From: Frankiaceae bacterium
Lineage (GTDB): Bacteria; Actinomycetota; Actinomycetes; Mycobacteriales; SCTD01
Assembly (NCBI GenBank): GCA_947479995.1
Contig: CANKBT010000234.1
Location: 1 to 5,401 of the forward strand
Length of the DNA: 5,401 nt
Direction of reading: 5' to 3'
The notes below the pieces were generated by a model. That model saw nothing but the letters and a program-made list of their open reading frames with translations, was not told the DNA's origin and searched no databases. The position numbers and the translations under genes were made by a program. Below, one piece after another: positions 1 through 5,401 of the stretch (positions are counted from its first letter, which is position 1; the number at the start of each line of letters is the position of its first letter).

Positions 1-141
1 GCCGCCGCCGTGCGCGCCACCGGCGAGCAGTGGCGCCGCGACGGGCGCCTGGAGCTGGAGTGGACGACCCCCGCCGGCCCGCGCGCCCGGCGGGGCGCCG
101 CGTCACCGGGCGCGTCCGCCCGGCGCGGCCGCCGCCGCTGA
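1..141 (+). CDS. C-terminal end of an unidentified protein (5' end outside window)
   Basis: Reading frame 1 is open from the window edge to a TGA at 139-141, giving 46 residues. The first part (VRATGEQWRRDGRLELEW, residues 4-21) has a protein-like mix of charged and aromatic residues. The tail after about residue 25 is rich in Ala, Arg and Gly, as disordered C-termini in high-GC genomes often are. Nearly every codon ends in G or C. I do not recognise the family and no domain can be assigned from so little sequence. The gene converges on the enoyl-CoA hydratase-like gene ending at 242, with a candidate terminator between them. The frame is the most plausible of the six here, but at this GC content an accidental open frame cannot be ruled out. 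Confidence 0.45.
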   Translation, partial: AAAVRATGEQWRRDGRLELEWTTPAGPRARRGAASPGASARRGRRR

Positions 142-157
142 CCAGCGGCGGAACGCG

Positions 158-228
158 CGCCCTCCACCTCGAGGCGGCCGGCCCGGCCGAGCCAGCACGG
201 GCAGGCCGCGGGCCGCAGGTGGAGGGCG
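158..228. terminator. Long-loop inverted repeat between convergent genes, candidate bidirectional terminator
   Basis: A perfect 12-bp inverted repeat has CGCCCTCCACCT at 158-169 and AGGTGGAGGGCG at 217-228. The 47-nt loop is GC-rich and can fold further, for example GCCCG at 181-185 with CGGGC at 198-202. It sits in the 100-bp gap between two gene ends, 16 bp after the + strand stop and 13 bp before the minus-strand stop. Neither side has a T-tract, so it is not a classical intrinsic terminator; actinobacterial terminators often lack one. The repeat is seen directly and the function is inferred. Confidence 0.5.
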
Positions 229-241
229 GGCGTTCCCGCGG

Positions 242-1060
242 TCAGCGGACGGCGCGGAAGGCCGGCGGCCGCTTGGCGAGGAAGGCCGCGACGCCCTCGG
301 CGTACTCCGGGCCGGTGAGCGACGCCTCGTAGAGCGCGCGCACCTCGTCGTCGACCTCGTGGCGGCGGTCGCCGGCGCGCGCGATGAGCGCCTTGGCGCC
401 GACCTGCGAGACACGGGCGCGGGAGGCGAGCACCCCGGCGAGCTCGTACGCGCGGGCCTCGGGGTCGTCGGCCACCTCGTGCACCAGGCCGATGCGCAGG
501 GCCGTCGCCGCGTCGACGAGCTCGCCGGTGAGCAGGAAGAAGCTCGCCCACGGCTGGCCGACGACGTCGACGAGCCGGCTGGTGCTCTGCAGCGCGTAGA
601 CGATGCCGAGCTTGGCGGGCGTCACGCCGAAGCGGCTGCCGGCGTCGCACACGCGCAGGTCGCAGGCGACCGCGACCTGGGTGCCTCCGCCGACCGCCCA
701 GCCCTGCACCAGCGCGACGGTCGGCTTCGGGAAGTCGATGAGGGCGCGCTCCCCCGCCTCGACCGCCTGGCCGTACGCGGCGGCGGACTCGGGCGTCGAG
801 CGCAGCGTCGAGAACTCCGAGATGTCGGCGCCCGCGCTGAACGGCCCGCCGGAGGTGCCGCGCAGCACCACCACGTCGACGTCGTCGTCGGCTGCCAGCA
901 CCGGGATGAGCCGGCCGAACGCCGTCCACATCGCGAAGCTGATGGCGTTCTTGCGCTCCGGCCGGTGCATCTCGACGGTCACCACGCCGCCGTCGCGCGT
1001 CACCAGCAGCTGCCCCTGCGCCTCGCCCAGCGCCTCCTCGACGTCCACGCGCAGGAGCAT
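242..1060 (-). CDS. Enoyl-CoA hydratase/isomerase-family (crotonase-fold) protein lacking both classical catalytic Glu residues
   Basis: This 272-residue protein has the crotonase-fold hallmarks in order: HRPERKNAIS (32-41), the first oxyanion-hole segment FSAGADISEF (74-83), the second oxyanion-hole segment VQGWAVGGGTQVAVACDLRV (118-137), then FGVTPAKLGI (144-153) and TGELVDAATALRIGLV (178-193). Family members act on acyl-CoA thioesters in the cytosol as hydratases, isomerases, decarboxylases or hydrolases. Rat mitochondrial hydratase uses Glu144 and Glu164; by motif alignment these positions are Gln128 and Pro148 here, so plain hydratase activity is doubtful and the substrate is unknown. 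The ATG at 1060 has no clear ribosome binding site. An in-frame GTG at 1003, 12 nt after a GGGG run, would remove 19 weakly conserved residues and is possible. The gene is last in the minus-strand block, 154 bp after the MDMPI-like gene. Family is certain, reaction is not. Confidence 0.9.
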   Translation of the reverse strand: MLLRVDVEEALGEAQGQLLVTRDGGVVTVEMHRPERKNAISFAMWTAFGRLIPVLAADDDVDVVVLRGTSGGPFSAGADISEFSTLRSTPESAAAYGQAVEAGERALIDFPKPTVALVQGWAVGGGTQVAVACDLRVCDAGSRFGVTPAKLGIVYALQSTSRLVDVVGQPWASFFLLTGELVDAATALRIGLVHEVADDPEARAYELAGVLASRARVSQVGAKALIARAGDRRHEVDDEVRALYEASLTGPEYAEGVAAFLAKRPPAFRAVR

Positions 1061-1194
1061 GCCGCAGCGCCGGCGCCGCCCCGCCGCCGGGCGCGGGTCG
1101 CGAGCGCGCGGAGGCCTCGTCGTCCACCCGAGACCCGGGGAGCACGCGCCGGGGCCCTGGGGCCGCGCAGGCGCACGGTGGACGGCACCGGCTC

Positions 1195-1214
1195 CGCCCG
1201 GGCGCGTGCGGGCG
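1195..1214 (-). terminator. Short GC hairpin just after the MDMPI-like gene, weak terminator candidate
   Basis: CGCCCG (1195-1200) pairs with CGGGCG (1209-1214) around an 8-nt loop, directly after the minus-strand stop codon at 1215-1217. The stem is only 6 bp and no T-tract follows. In DNA this rich in G and C such a hairpin could arise by chance. If real, it would partly separate the MDMPI-like gene from the enoyl-CoA hydratase-like gene. The remaining gap to 1061 shows no convincing promoter boxes or second gene. Confidence 0.25.
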
Positions 1215-1802
1215 TCAGCCGAGGAGCGGGAGCACCGCCGACAGCGAGCGCGGCGCCGGGCGCCGGCCGGTGGCCATCTCGACCCAGGCCAGGTCGTCGA
1301 CGGGCGGGCGCGAGCGGCCCGGGTCGGCCCGGGCGAGCACGTCCTCGAGCAGCAGCGCCGTCGCGCGCAGCGCCTCGGGCACCGGCTCGGCGCCGAGGTC
1401 GAGGCCGTGCACGACCGCCTCGAGCAGGCGGGTGCGGGCGTACTCGCCGAGCACGATGCCGCGCGGGTCGGGGCCGACGACCCGGCTCCCCGGCACGGCG
1501 CGCAGCACCTCGGCGGCGGCGTCGCGGGCGAGGCGCAGCCGGGCGAGGTCGCCGGGCCCGTCGGGCGGCGAGGCGCCGACGCCCGGGCCCCACCACGACA
1601 CGGCGTCGAGCCCGGCCTGCCCGGGGCAGGGCGCCGACACCGACTGCACGACGCGCTCCAGCGTGCCGGCCAGGTGGCCGAGCAGCGCGGCGACGTCCCA
1701 GCCCGGCAGGCGGGTCGGCGCGGCCAGGTCGTACGGCCCGCCGTCGAGCACCGCGTCGACCTGCGCGAGCAGCAGGGCGCCGCTCACGGAGCGGTCACGC
1801 AC
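1215..1802 (-). CDS. Maleylpyruvate isomerase family (MDMPI/DinB-like) metal-binding protein, single domain
   Basis: This 195-residue protein carries the signature of the mycothiol-dependent maleylpyruvate isomerase N-terminal domain, a DinB-like four-helix bundle. PTRLPGWDVAALLGHLAG (29-46) holds the first metal-ligand His (His43). LLEAVVHGLDLGA (126-138) holds the Glu-x3-His pair (Glu128, His132). The end, WVEMATGRRPAPRSL (173-187), is typical of family C-termini. The three ligand positions suggest an intact divalent-metal site. Characterised members isomerise maleylpyruvate using mycothiol, the actinobacterial thiol, but most relatives are uncharacterised metal-binding proteins. It lacks the extra C-terminal domain of full-length MDMPI, so that reaction should not be assumed. 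The GTG start at 1802 overlaps the helicase stop by 8 bp, suggesting translational coupling. A second in-frame GTG at 1787 would start after the helicase stop; neither has a clear ribosome binding site. Confidence 0.85.
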   Translation of the reverse strand: MRDRSVSGALLLAQVDAVLDGGPYDLAAPTRLPGWDVAALLGHLAGTLERVVQSVSAPCPGQAGLDAVSWWGPGVGASPPDGPGDLARLRLARDAAAEVLRAVPGSRVVGPDPRGIVLGEYARTRLLEAVVHGLDLGAEPVPEALRATALLLEDVLARADPGRSRPPVDDLAWVEMATGRRPAPRSLSAVLPLLG

Positions 1803-3795
1803 CGCGCCGGGCGACGACCGGGGCGATGGGCGGCGCGCCCTCGTCGATGGCCCGCAGCGAGGCCAGCACGCCCTCGAGCGTGCGGGCGCGGTAGAAGTCG
1901 GGGAGCGTGCGCAGCAGCGTGCCGGCGTAGGACGCGGTGGCCAGCCGCGGGTCGAGCACGGCCACGACGCCGCGGTCGCCGGCGGCCCGCACCAGCCGGC
2001 CGGCGCCCTGGGCGAGCAGCACCGCGGCCGGCGGCAGGGTGACGCTCGCGAAGCCGGCCGCGCCGGCGGCCTCCAGGCGCGCCTGCACGAGCGGGTCGTC
2101 GACGTGGGCGAACGGGATGCGGTCGATGACGACGAGCTGGCAGGTGCTGCCCGGCGCGTCGACGCCCTGCCAGAACGACCGGGTGCCGAACAGGCAGGTG
2201 CGCGCGTCGGACGCGAAGCGGTGGGTCAGCGCGCCCGGCGAGTCCTCCCCCTGCAGCAGCACCGGCACGTCGAGCCGCGCCCGCACCACGGCGGCGGCGC
2301 GCGCGGCCGCGGCGGTCGAGCTGAACAGCGCGAGGGTGCGGCCGCCGGCCGCGCCGACGAGCTCGACGATGCGGGCGTCGACGGCGGCGGCCCACGACGG
2401 GTCGGACGGCGAGGGCAGGTCGGTCGCGACGTAGAGCTGGCCCTGCCGCGGGTAGTCGAAGGGGCTGCCGACGTCGGCGTGCCGCCAGCGCTGCGGCGGC
2501 TCCTCGTCGGTCCACGGCGCGAACGGCTCGCCGACCGGGGCGCCCGCCTGCTCGACGAGGCCGAGCGAGCGCGCGGTGTGGGCGAACGAGCCGCCGAGGG
2601 TGAGGGTGGCCGAGGTGGCGACGACGGTCGCCTCGCCGAACAGGCCGGTGGCCAGCGAGTGCCCGACCGACAGCGGCGAGACGCGCAGGCGCACCGAGCC
2701 CGGCTCGCCGACGGCGTAGACCGCGCTGCGGGTCGACGGCGCACGCAGCTCGCCGGCGGCCTCGCCGACCGTGGCCAGCGCCGTGCGCGCGCGCTCGCGC
2801 TGCGCGAGCTCCTCCTCGTCGCCGCCCTCGCGCGACAGCGCGGCCGCCGCGGCGCCGCACGCGCCCTCGAGCAGGTGCAGCACCTCGAGCGCGTGCGCGT
2901 CGAGCTGGCGGATGCGGCCGGGGTCGAGCACGCCGAGCAGGCCGTCGGCGGCGTCGACGGCCCCCTGCAGCCGGTCGGCGCCCGCCTCGTCGAGCAGCGG
3001 CTTGGCGGCCGTCACCGCGCGCCGCAGGTCGGCGCGGGCCAGCTCGGAGGAGAGCGCGTCGGTCGCGGACGCCACGAACTCGTGGGCCTCGTCGAGCACC
3101 ACGGCGTCGTGCTCGGGCAGCACGCTCACGCCGGTGAAGGCGTCGAGCGCGAGCAGCGCGTGGTTGGCGACGACGACGTCGGCCTCCTTGGCCTCCTCGC
3201 GCGCCTTCTCGGCGAAGCAGTCGGCGCGGTCGGGGCAGCGGCTGCCGAGGCAGTCGCGCGCCGACACCGACACCTGCCGCCAGGCGCGGTCGCTCACCGG
3301 GAACGGCACCTCGTCGCGGTCGCCCGTCTGCGTGCCCTCGGCCCACTCGCGCAGCCGCACCACCTGGTCGCCGAGCCGCGAGCCGCTCGTCTCGAACAGG
3401 CCCTCGGGCTCCGGCACGGCGCCCGGCCCGCCGTGCACCTGCTGCAGGCACAGGTAGTTGCCGCGGCCCTTGGCCAGCGCGTACGTCGGGGTGCGGCCGA
3501 GCGGACCGGCGAGGGCCTTGGCCACGCGCGGCAGGTCCTTGTCGACCAGCTGCGCCTGCAGCGCCTTGGTCGCGGTCGCGACGACGACGCGGCGGCCGGA
3601 CGCGAGAGCGGGCACGAGGTAGGCCAGCGACTTGCCCGTGCCGGTGCCGGCCTGCACGAGCAGGTGCTCGCGGCCGCGCAGCGCCCGGTCGACGGCCTCG
3701 ACCATGGCCCGCTGGCCCTCGCGCGGCTGCGCGCCGGGCACGGCCTCCAGGGCCGCGTCGAGCAGGCCGAGCACCCGGTCGGTCACCTTCACCAC
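1795..3795 (-). CDS. dinG: ATP-dependent DNA helicase, DinG/XPD-like superfamily 2, with Fe-S cluster
   Basis: This 666-residue helicase has all the expected motifs in order: REGQRAMVEAV (25-35), Walker A AGTGTGKS (49-56, Lys55), motif Ia VATATKALQAQL (72-83), Walker B DEAH (235-238), motif III VATSATLTLGGSF (392-404), motif IV GRTLALFSST (485-494), motif V GTRSFWQGVDAPG (537-549) and motif VI QGAGRLVR (596-603). Four cysteines between motifs Ia and II (Cys116, Cys182, Cys187, Cys193) match the 4Fe-4S cluster spacing of DinG/XPD enzymes, which unwind DNA 5' to 3' in repair and at R-loops or blocked forks. The frame stays open upstream to 3978, but that extension is Arg- and Cys-rich, unlike the family, and overlaps the divergent small gene. 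I chose GTG at 3795 because GAGGA lies 7 nt upstream; an adjacent GTG at 3792 is equally usable. It heads the minus-strand block. No good LexA box is seen upstream, so SOS control is unsupported here. Confidence 0.93.
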   Translation of the reverse strand: MVKVTDRVLGLLDAALEAVPGAQPREGQRAMVEAVDRALRGREHLLVQAGTGTGKSLAYLVPALASGRRVVVATATKALQAQLVDKDLPRVAKALAGPLGRTPTYALAKGRGNYLCLQQVHGGPGAVPEPEGLFETSGSRLGDQVVRLREWAEGTQTGDRDEVPFPVSDRAWRQVSVSARDCLGSRCPDRADCFAEKAREEAKEADVVVANHALLALDAFTGVSVLPEHDAVVLDEAHEFVASATDALSSELARADLRRAVTAAKPLLDEAGADRLQGAVDAADGLLGVLDPGRIRQLDAHALEVLHLLEGACGAAAAALSREGGDEEELAQRERARTALATVGEAAGELRAPSTRSAVYAVGEPGSVRLRVSPLSVGHSLATGLFGEATVVATSATLTLGGSFAHTARSLGLVEQAGAPVGEPFAPWTDEEPPQRWRHADVGSPFDYPRQGQLYVATDLPSPSDPSWAAAVDARIVELVGAAGGRTLALFSSTAAAARAAAVVRARLDVPVLLQGEDSPGALTHRFASDARTCLFGTRSFWQGVDAPGSTCQLVVIDRIPFAHVDDPLVQARLEAAGAAGFASVTLPPAAVLLAQGAGRLVRAAGDRGVVAVLDPRLATASYAGTLLRTLPDFYRARTLEGVLASLRAIDEGAPPIAPVVARRGA

Positions 3796-3922
3796 CGCAC
3801 CATCCTCGCAGCGCGCGGCCGCGGGCGGCGGTGCCACGCGGCGGGCTGGGGACGCGCTGGTGAGACGCGGTTCACAGCACGAGGAGGCACGCGCGGCGCC
3901 ACCCGCGGGGCAGGGTGGGGTC
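3796..3922. promoter_or_regulatory. Divergent intergenic region expected to hold promoters for the helicase and the small + strand gene
   Basis: These 127 bp separate two divergent starts, so both promoters should lie here. I find no clear -35/-10 pair on either strand, which is common for GC-rich actinobacterial promoters. The minus strand has GAGGA at 3807-3803, well placed to serve the helicase GTG at 3795. The + strand has AGGG at 3912-3915, 7 nt before the GTG at 3923. A GTGA/TCAC inverted repeat lies near the middle and is listed separately. The promoter assignment rests on gene arrangement only. Confidence 0.4.
3860..3875. promoter_or_regulatory. Imperfect palindrome, possible operator in the divergent region
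   Basis: The pattern is GTGA-nn-CGCG-nn-TCAC, symmetrical about 3867/3868, 12 of 16 positions being self-complementary. It lies about 65 bp upstream of the helicase start and 48 bp upstream of the small + strand gene, a plausible place for a repressor or activator. The half-sites resemble CRP/FNR-type TGTGA/TCACA elements, but the spacer is 8 rather than 6 nt. It does not match the LexA box GAAC-N4-GTTC: GTTC is present at 3870-3873, but the left half reads GAGA. Which protein binds, if any, is unknown. Confidence 0.25.
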
Positions 3923-4066
3923 GTGCCCGAGACCACCCCCGCCGCCCTGCAGCGCCTCGCCAACCCGCGTCGCACCACGCTCGCCTCGGTGCGCTCGCAC
4001 GAGGAGCGCCGCGCGGAGCAGGCGGCCCGCCGCGAGGCCGAGGACGCGGAGCGCCGCGCGGGCTAG
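3923..4066 (+). CDS. Small charged, probably helical hypothetical protein (47 residues)
   Basis: A GTG at 3923, 7 nt after AGGG, opens a 47-residue frame ending in TAG at 4064-4066. The N-terminal part (VPETTPAALQRLANPRRTTL, 1-20) is followed by a highly charged Ala/Arg/Glu stretch, HEERRAEQAARREAEDAERR (26-45), that should form one long amphipathic or single alpha helix. There is no signal peptide, membrane segment, Cys or Trp. All sense codons but one (CGT) end in G or C, the best argument that this frame is coding, and it stops cleanly before a hairpin. It is transcribed divergently from dinG and sits 48 bp upstream of the luciferase-like gene, possibly on the same transcript. I do not recognise a family. 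Composition makes chance similarity easy, so homology claims need care. Confidence 0.5.
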   Translation: MPETTPAALQRLANPRRTTLASVRSHEERRAEQAARREAEDAERRAG

Positions 4067-4072
4067 TCGCCC

Positions 4073-4093
4073 GGCCGCGGGAAGCCCCCGGCC
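4073..4093 (+). terminator. GC-rich hairpin 6 nt after the small gene, terminator or attenuator candidate
   Basis: GGCCGCGGG (4073-4081) and CCCCCGGCC (4085-4093) form a 9-position stem with one C-C mismatch around the 3-nt loop AAG. It begins 6 nt after the TAG of the small gene and ends 21 nt before the GTG of the oxidoreductase gene. No T-tract follows. It could end the small transcript or modulate read-through. Position and pairing are seen; function is inferred. Confidence 0.4.
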
Positions 4094-4114
4094 AGCCCCC
4101 GCCTTGCACCTGGC

Positions 4115-5104
4115 GTGAGCACCCCCCTCTCCGTCCTCGACCTGTCGCCCGTGCCGTCCGGCGCCACGAGCGCCTCGGCCCTCGCCGACACGCTCGAGCT
4201 GGCCCGCCTGACCGACGACCTCGGCTACCTCCGCTACTGGGTGGCCGAGCACCACGGCATGCCGGGCATCGCCAGCTCGTCGCCGCCGGTGCTCATCGGC
4301 GCGATCGCCGCGGCGACGCAGCGCCTGCGGGTGGGCAGCGGCGGCGTCATGCTGCCGAACCACGCGCCGCTCGTCGTCGCCGAGCAGTTCGGCATGCTCG
4401 AGGCGCTGCACCCCGGGCGCATCGACCTCGGCATCGGGCGCGCGCCCGGCACCGACGGCCGCACGGCGGCGGCCCTGCGGCGCACGGTCGACGGCCTGAG
4501 CGCCGACGAGTTCCCGCAGCAGCTCGCGCAGCTGCGCGGCTTCTTCGCCGGCACCGTGCCGGGCCTGACCGCCGTGCCCGCCGAGGGCAACGAGCCGCCC
4601 CTGTGGCTGCTCGGCTCGAGCGGCTACAGCGCGCAGGTCGCCGGGCTGCTCGGCCTGCCGTTCGCCTTCGCCCACCACTTCAGCGGCGACAACACCGTGC
4701 CGGCGCTGCAGCTGTACCGCGAGGTCTTCCGGCCCGGCGTGCTCGAGGAGCCGTACGCCGTGGTGTGCGCGTCGGTCGTGGTCGCCGACGACGACGCCGC
4801 CGCACGCCGGCTCGCGCTGCCCGGCGGGCTGTCGTTCCTGCGCCTGCGCAGCGGCGCGCCCGGCCCGGTGCCGAGCGTCGAGGAGGCCGAGGCCCACCCC
4901 TACTCGCCGCAGGAGCGCGCCTTCGTCGAGGACCGGCTCGACAGCCAGGTGCTCGGCAGCCCCGAGACCGCGCGCCGCGGGCTGCAGGAGCTGCAGGCCC
5001 GCACCGGCGCCGACGAGCTCATGGTCACGACGCTCGTGCACGACCCGAAGGACCGCCTGCGGTCCTACGCGCTGCTCGCCGAGGCCTGGCCGCTCGCGGC
5101 CTGA
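4115..5104 (+). CDS. Luciferase-like (LLM class) flavin-dependent oxidoreductase
   Basis: This 329-residue protein matches the bacterial luciferase-like monooxygenase superfamily: a TIM-barrel enzyme using reduced FMN or F420 in the cytosol. Diagnostic segments are LGYLRYWVAEHHG (36-48), the TQRLRVGSGGVMLPNHAPL strand-loop (68-86), VAEQFGMLEALHPGRIDLGIGRAPGTD (88-114) and the barrel strand PPLWLLGSSGYSAQVAGLLG (161-180). Sequence and length resemble the short single-chain YhbW/MsnO8-type group rather than true LuxA/LuxB. Cofactor and substrate cannot be read from the sequence. The GTG at 4115 fits the usual family N-terminus, just before the first barrel strand. No ribosome binding site is visible in the 48-bp gap, so translation may be leaderless or weak. 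The stop faces the aldo/keto reductase stop 3 bp away. Confidence 0.92.
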   Translation: MSTPLSVLDLSPVPSGATSASALADTLELARLTDDLGYLRYWVAEHHGMPGIASSSPPVLIGAIAAATQRLRVGSGGVMLPNHAPLVVAEQFGMLEALHPGRIDLGIGRAPGTDGRTAAALRRTVDGLSADEFPQQLAQLRGFFAGTVPGLTAVPAEGNEPPLWLLGSSGYSAQVAGLLGLPFAFAHHFSGDNTVPALQLYREVFRPGVLEEPYAVVCASVVVADDDAAARRLALPGGLSFLRLRSGAPGPVPSVEEAEAHPYSPQERAFVEDRLDSQVLGSPETARRGLQELQARTGADELMVTTLVHDPKDRLRSYALLAEAWPLAA

Positions 5105-5107
5105 GCG

Positions 5108-5401
5108 TCACGCGGCCGACAGGCGCTCCAGCTCCTCGCGGCTGAGCCGCAGGTCGCGCGCGGGCAGCAGGTCGGCCAGCTGCTCCGGGGTGCGGGCGCT
5201 GACGATCGGCGCGGTCACGGTCGGCTGCGCGAGCACCCATGCGACGGCGACGGCCGGCAGCGGCACGCCGTGGTCGCGGGCGATGCCCTCGGCGACCTCG
5301 AGGAGCGCCGTGCCGCGGGCGTCGCCGTAGCGGCTCGCCTTGGGCGCGCGGGGGCTGTCGACCTGCGCACCGCTGCGGTACTTGCCCGACAGGAAGCCGC
5401 C
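5108..5401 (-). CDS. Aldo/keto reductase, C-terminal 97 residues (5' end outside window)
   Basis: The minus strand is open from the right edge to a TGA at 5110-5108. The visible fragment starts with GGFLSGKYR (1-9), the loop typical of aldo/keto reductases after the seventh barrel strand. It continues with LLEVAEGIARDHGV (33-46), VAVAWVLAQPTVTAPIVSAR (51-70) and TPEQLADLL (71-79). The last two segments are the C-terminal helix and the NADP-binding strand-helix, where the SAR and EQL residues normally contact the 2'-phosphate of NADPH. The family reduces aldehydes and ketones in the cytosol. The catalytic Asp-Tyr-Lys-His residues lie in the missing N-terminal part, so activity cannot be judged. 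It is tail to tail with the luciferase-like gene. Because its start is beyond the window it is easily missed by start-based gene finding. Confidence 0.9.
   Translation of the reverse strand, partial: GGFLSGKYRSGAQVDSPRAPKASRYGDARGTALLEVAEGIARDHGVPLPAVAVAWVLAQPTVTAPIVSARTPEQLADLLPARDLRLSREELERLSAA

Noticed and set aside
1061..1214. Possible extra gene in the 154-bp gap upstream of the enoyl-CoA hydratase-like gene
   Set aside because: The open frames here give only Arg/Pro/Ala-rich sequence with no start and ribosome-binding combination, and they continue as shadows into neighbouring genes.
359..2042. Long + strand frames antisense to the enoyl-CoA hydratase-like and MDMPI-like genes
   Set aside because: Their composition is low-complexity, and the minus strand carries clear family motifs over the same positions.
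1784..3451. A minus-strand 555-codon frame inside the helicase gene, out of frame with it
   Set aside because: It is an Arg/Ala-rich shadow of the helicase, whose own frame carries every expected motif.
3862..3873. Possible LexA (SOS) box upstream of dinG
   Set aside because: Only one half-site (GTTC at 3870-3873) fits GAAC-N4-GTTC; the other half reads GAGA.
3632..3922. Upstream extension of the small + strand gene to 3632
   Set aside because: It would run antisense through the helicase N-terminus, including the region near its Walker A motif, and gives a Ser/Arg-rich sequence. The GTG at 3923 has a ribosome-binding-like AGGG at good spacing.
3796..3978. Upstream extension of the helicase to an ATG at 3978 (61 extra residues)
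   Set aside because: The extension is Arg/Cys/Pro-rich with no family similarity and overlaps the divergent small gene. A GTG at 3795 has a well-placed GAGGA and gives a normal family N-terminus.
3872..5041. A 389-codon minus-strand frame antisense to the luciferase-like gene
   Set aside because: It is an antisense shadow: repetitive Arg/Ala/Gly/His composition and no domain, while the opposite strand encodes a full LLM enzyme.
1270..5145. A + strand reading frame of 1291 codons running antisense through the MDMPI-like and helicase genes and out of frame through the luciferase-like gene
   Set aside because: Its product is low-complexity Arg/Ala/Gly/Pro sequence with no recognisable domain. 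The frame is open only because stop codons are rare at this GC content, and it overlaps three genes with clear motifs.

Overview
The window looks like ordinary chromosomal DNA from a high-GC actinomycete. Third codon positions are almost all G or C, GTG is a frequent start, and one gene belongs to the mycothiol-dependent maleylpyruvate isomerase (MDMPI) family, which is typical of Actinobacteria. No species can be named from the sequence alone. I see no phage, transposon, CRISPR, rRNA or tRNA signal, and no shift in base composition that would suggest recent transfer.

Layout, left to right. (1) The last 46 codons of an unidentified + strand gene end at 141. (2) A 100-bp convergent gap holds a long inverted repeat (158-228), a candidate terminator. 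(3) A minus-strand block reads right to left: a DinG/XPD-type iron-sulfur DNA helicase (1795-3795), a one-domain MDMPI/DinB-like metalloprotein whose GTG start overlaps the helicase stop by 8 bp (1215-1802), a 154-bp gap, then an enoyl-CoA hydratase/isomerase-family protein (242-1060). (4) A 127-bp divergent region (3796-3922) separates the helicase from two + strand genes: a 47-residue charged small protein (3923-4066) and a luciferase-like flavin-dependent oxidoreductase (4115-5104). (5) The minus-strand C-terminal end of an aldo/keto reductase (5108-5401) runs off the right edge; its stop codon lies 3 bp from the oxidoreductase stop.

Functionally this is a mixed housekeeping neighbourhood: DNA repair (helicase), a thiol or metal-linked small enzyme probably co-translated with it, an acyl-CoA enzyme, and two oxidoreductases facing each other. 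I see no evidence that these genes form one pathway. The longest stretch without a gene is 154 bp. I did not find a convincing new biological system. The points most worth checking are the acyl-CoA enzyme that lacks both catalytic glutamates of classical crotonases, the small charged ORF, and the helicase-MDMPI overlap. Very high GC keeps many antisense frames open (one spans about 3.9 kb); these are treated as artefacts.
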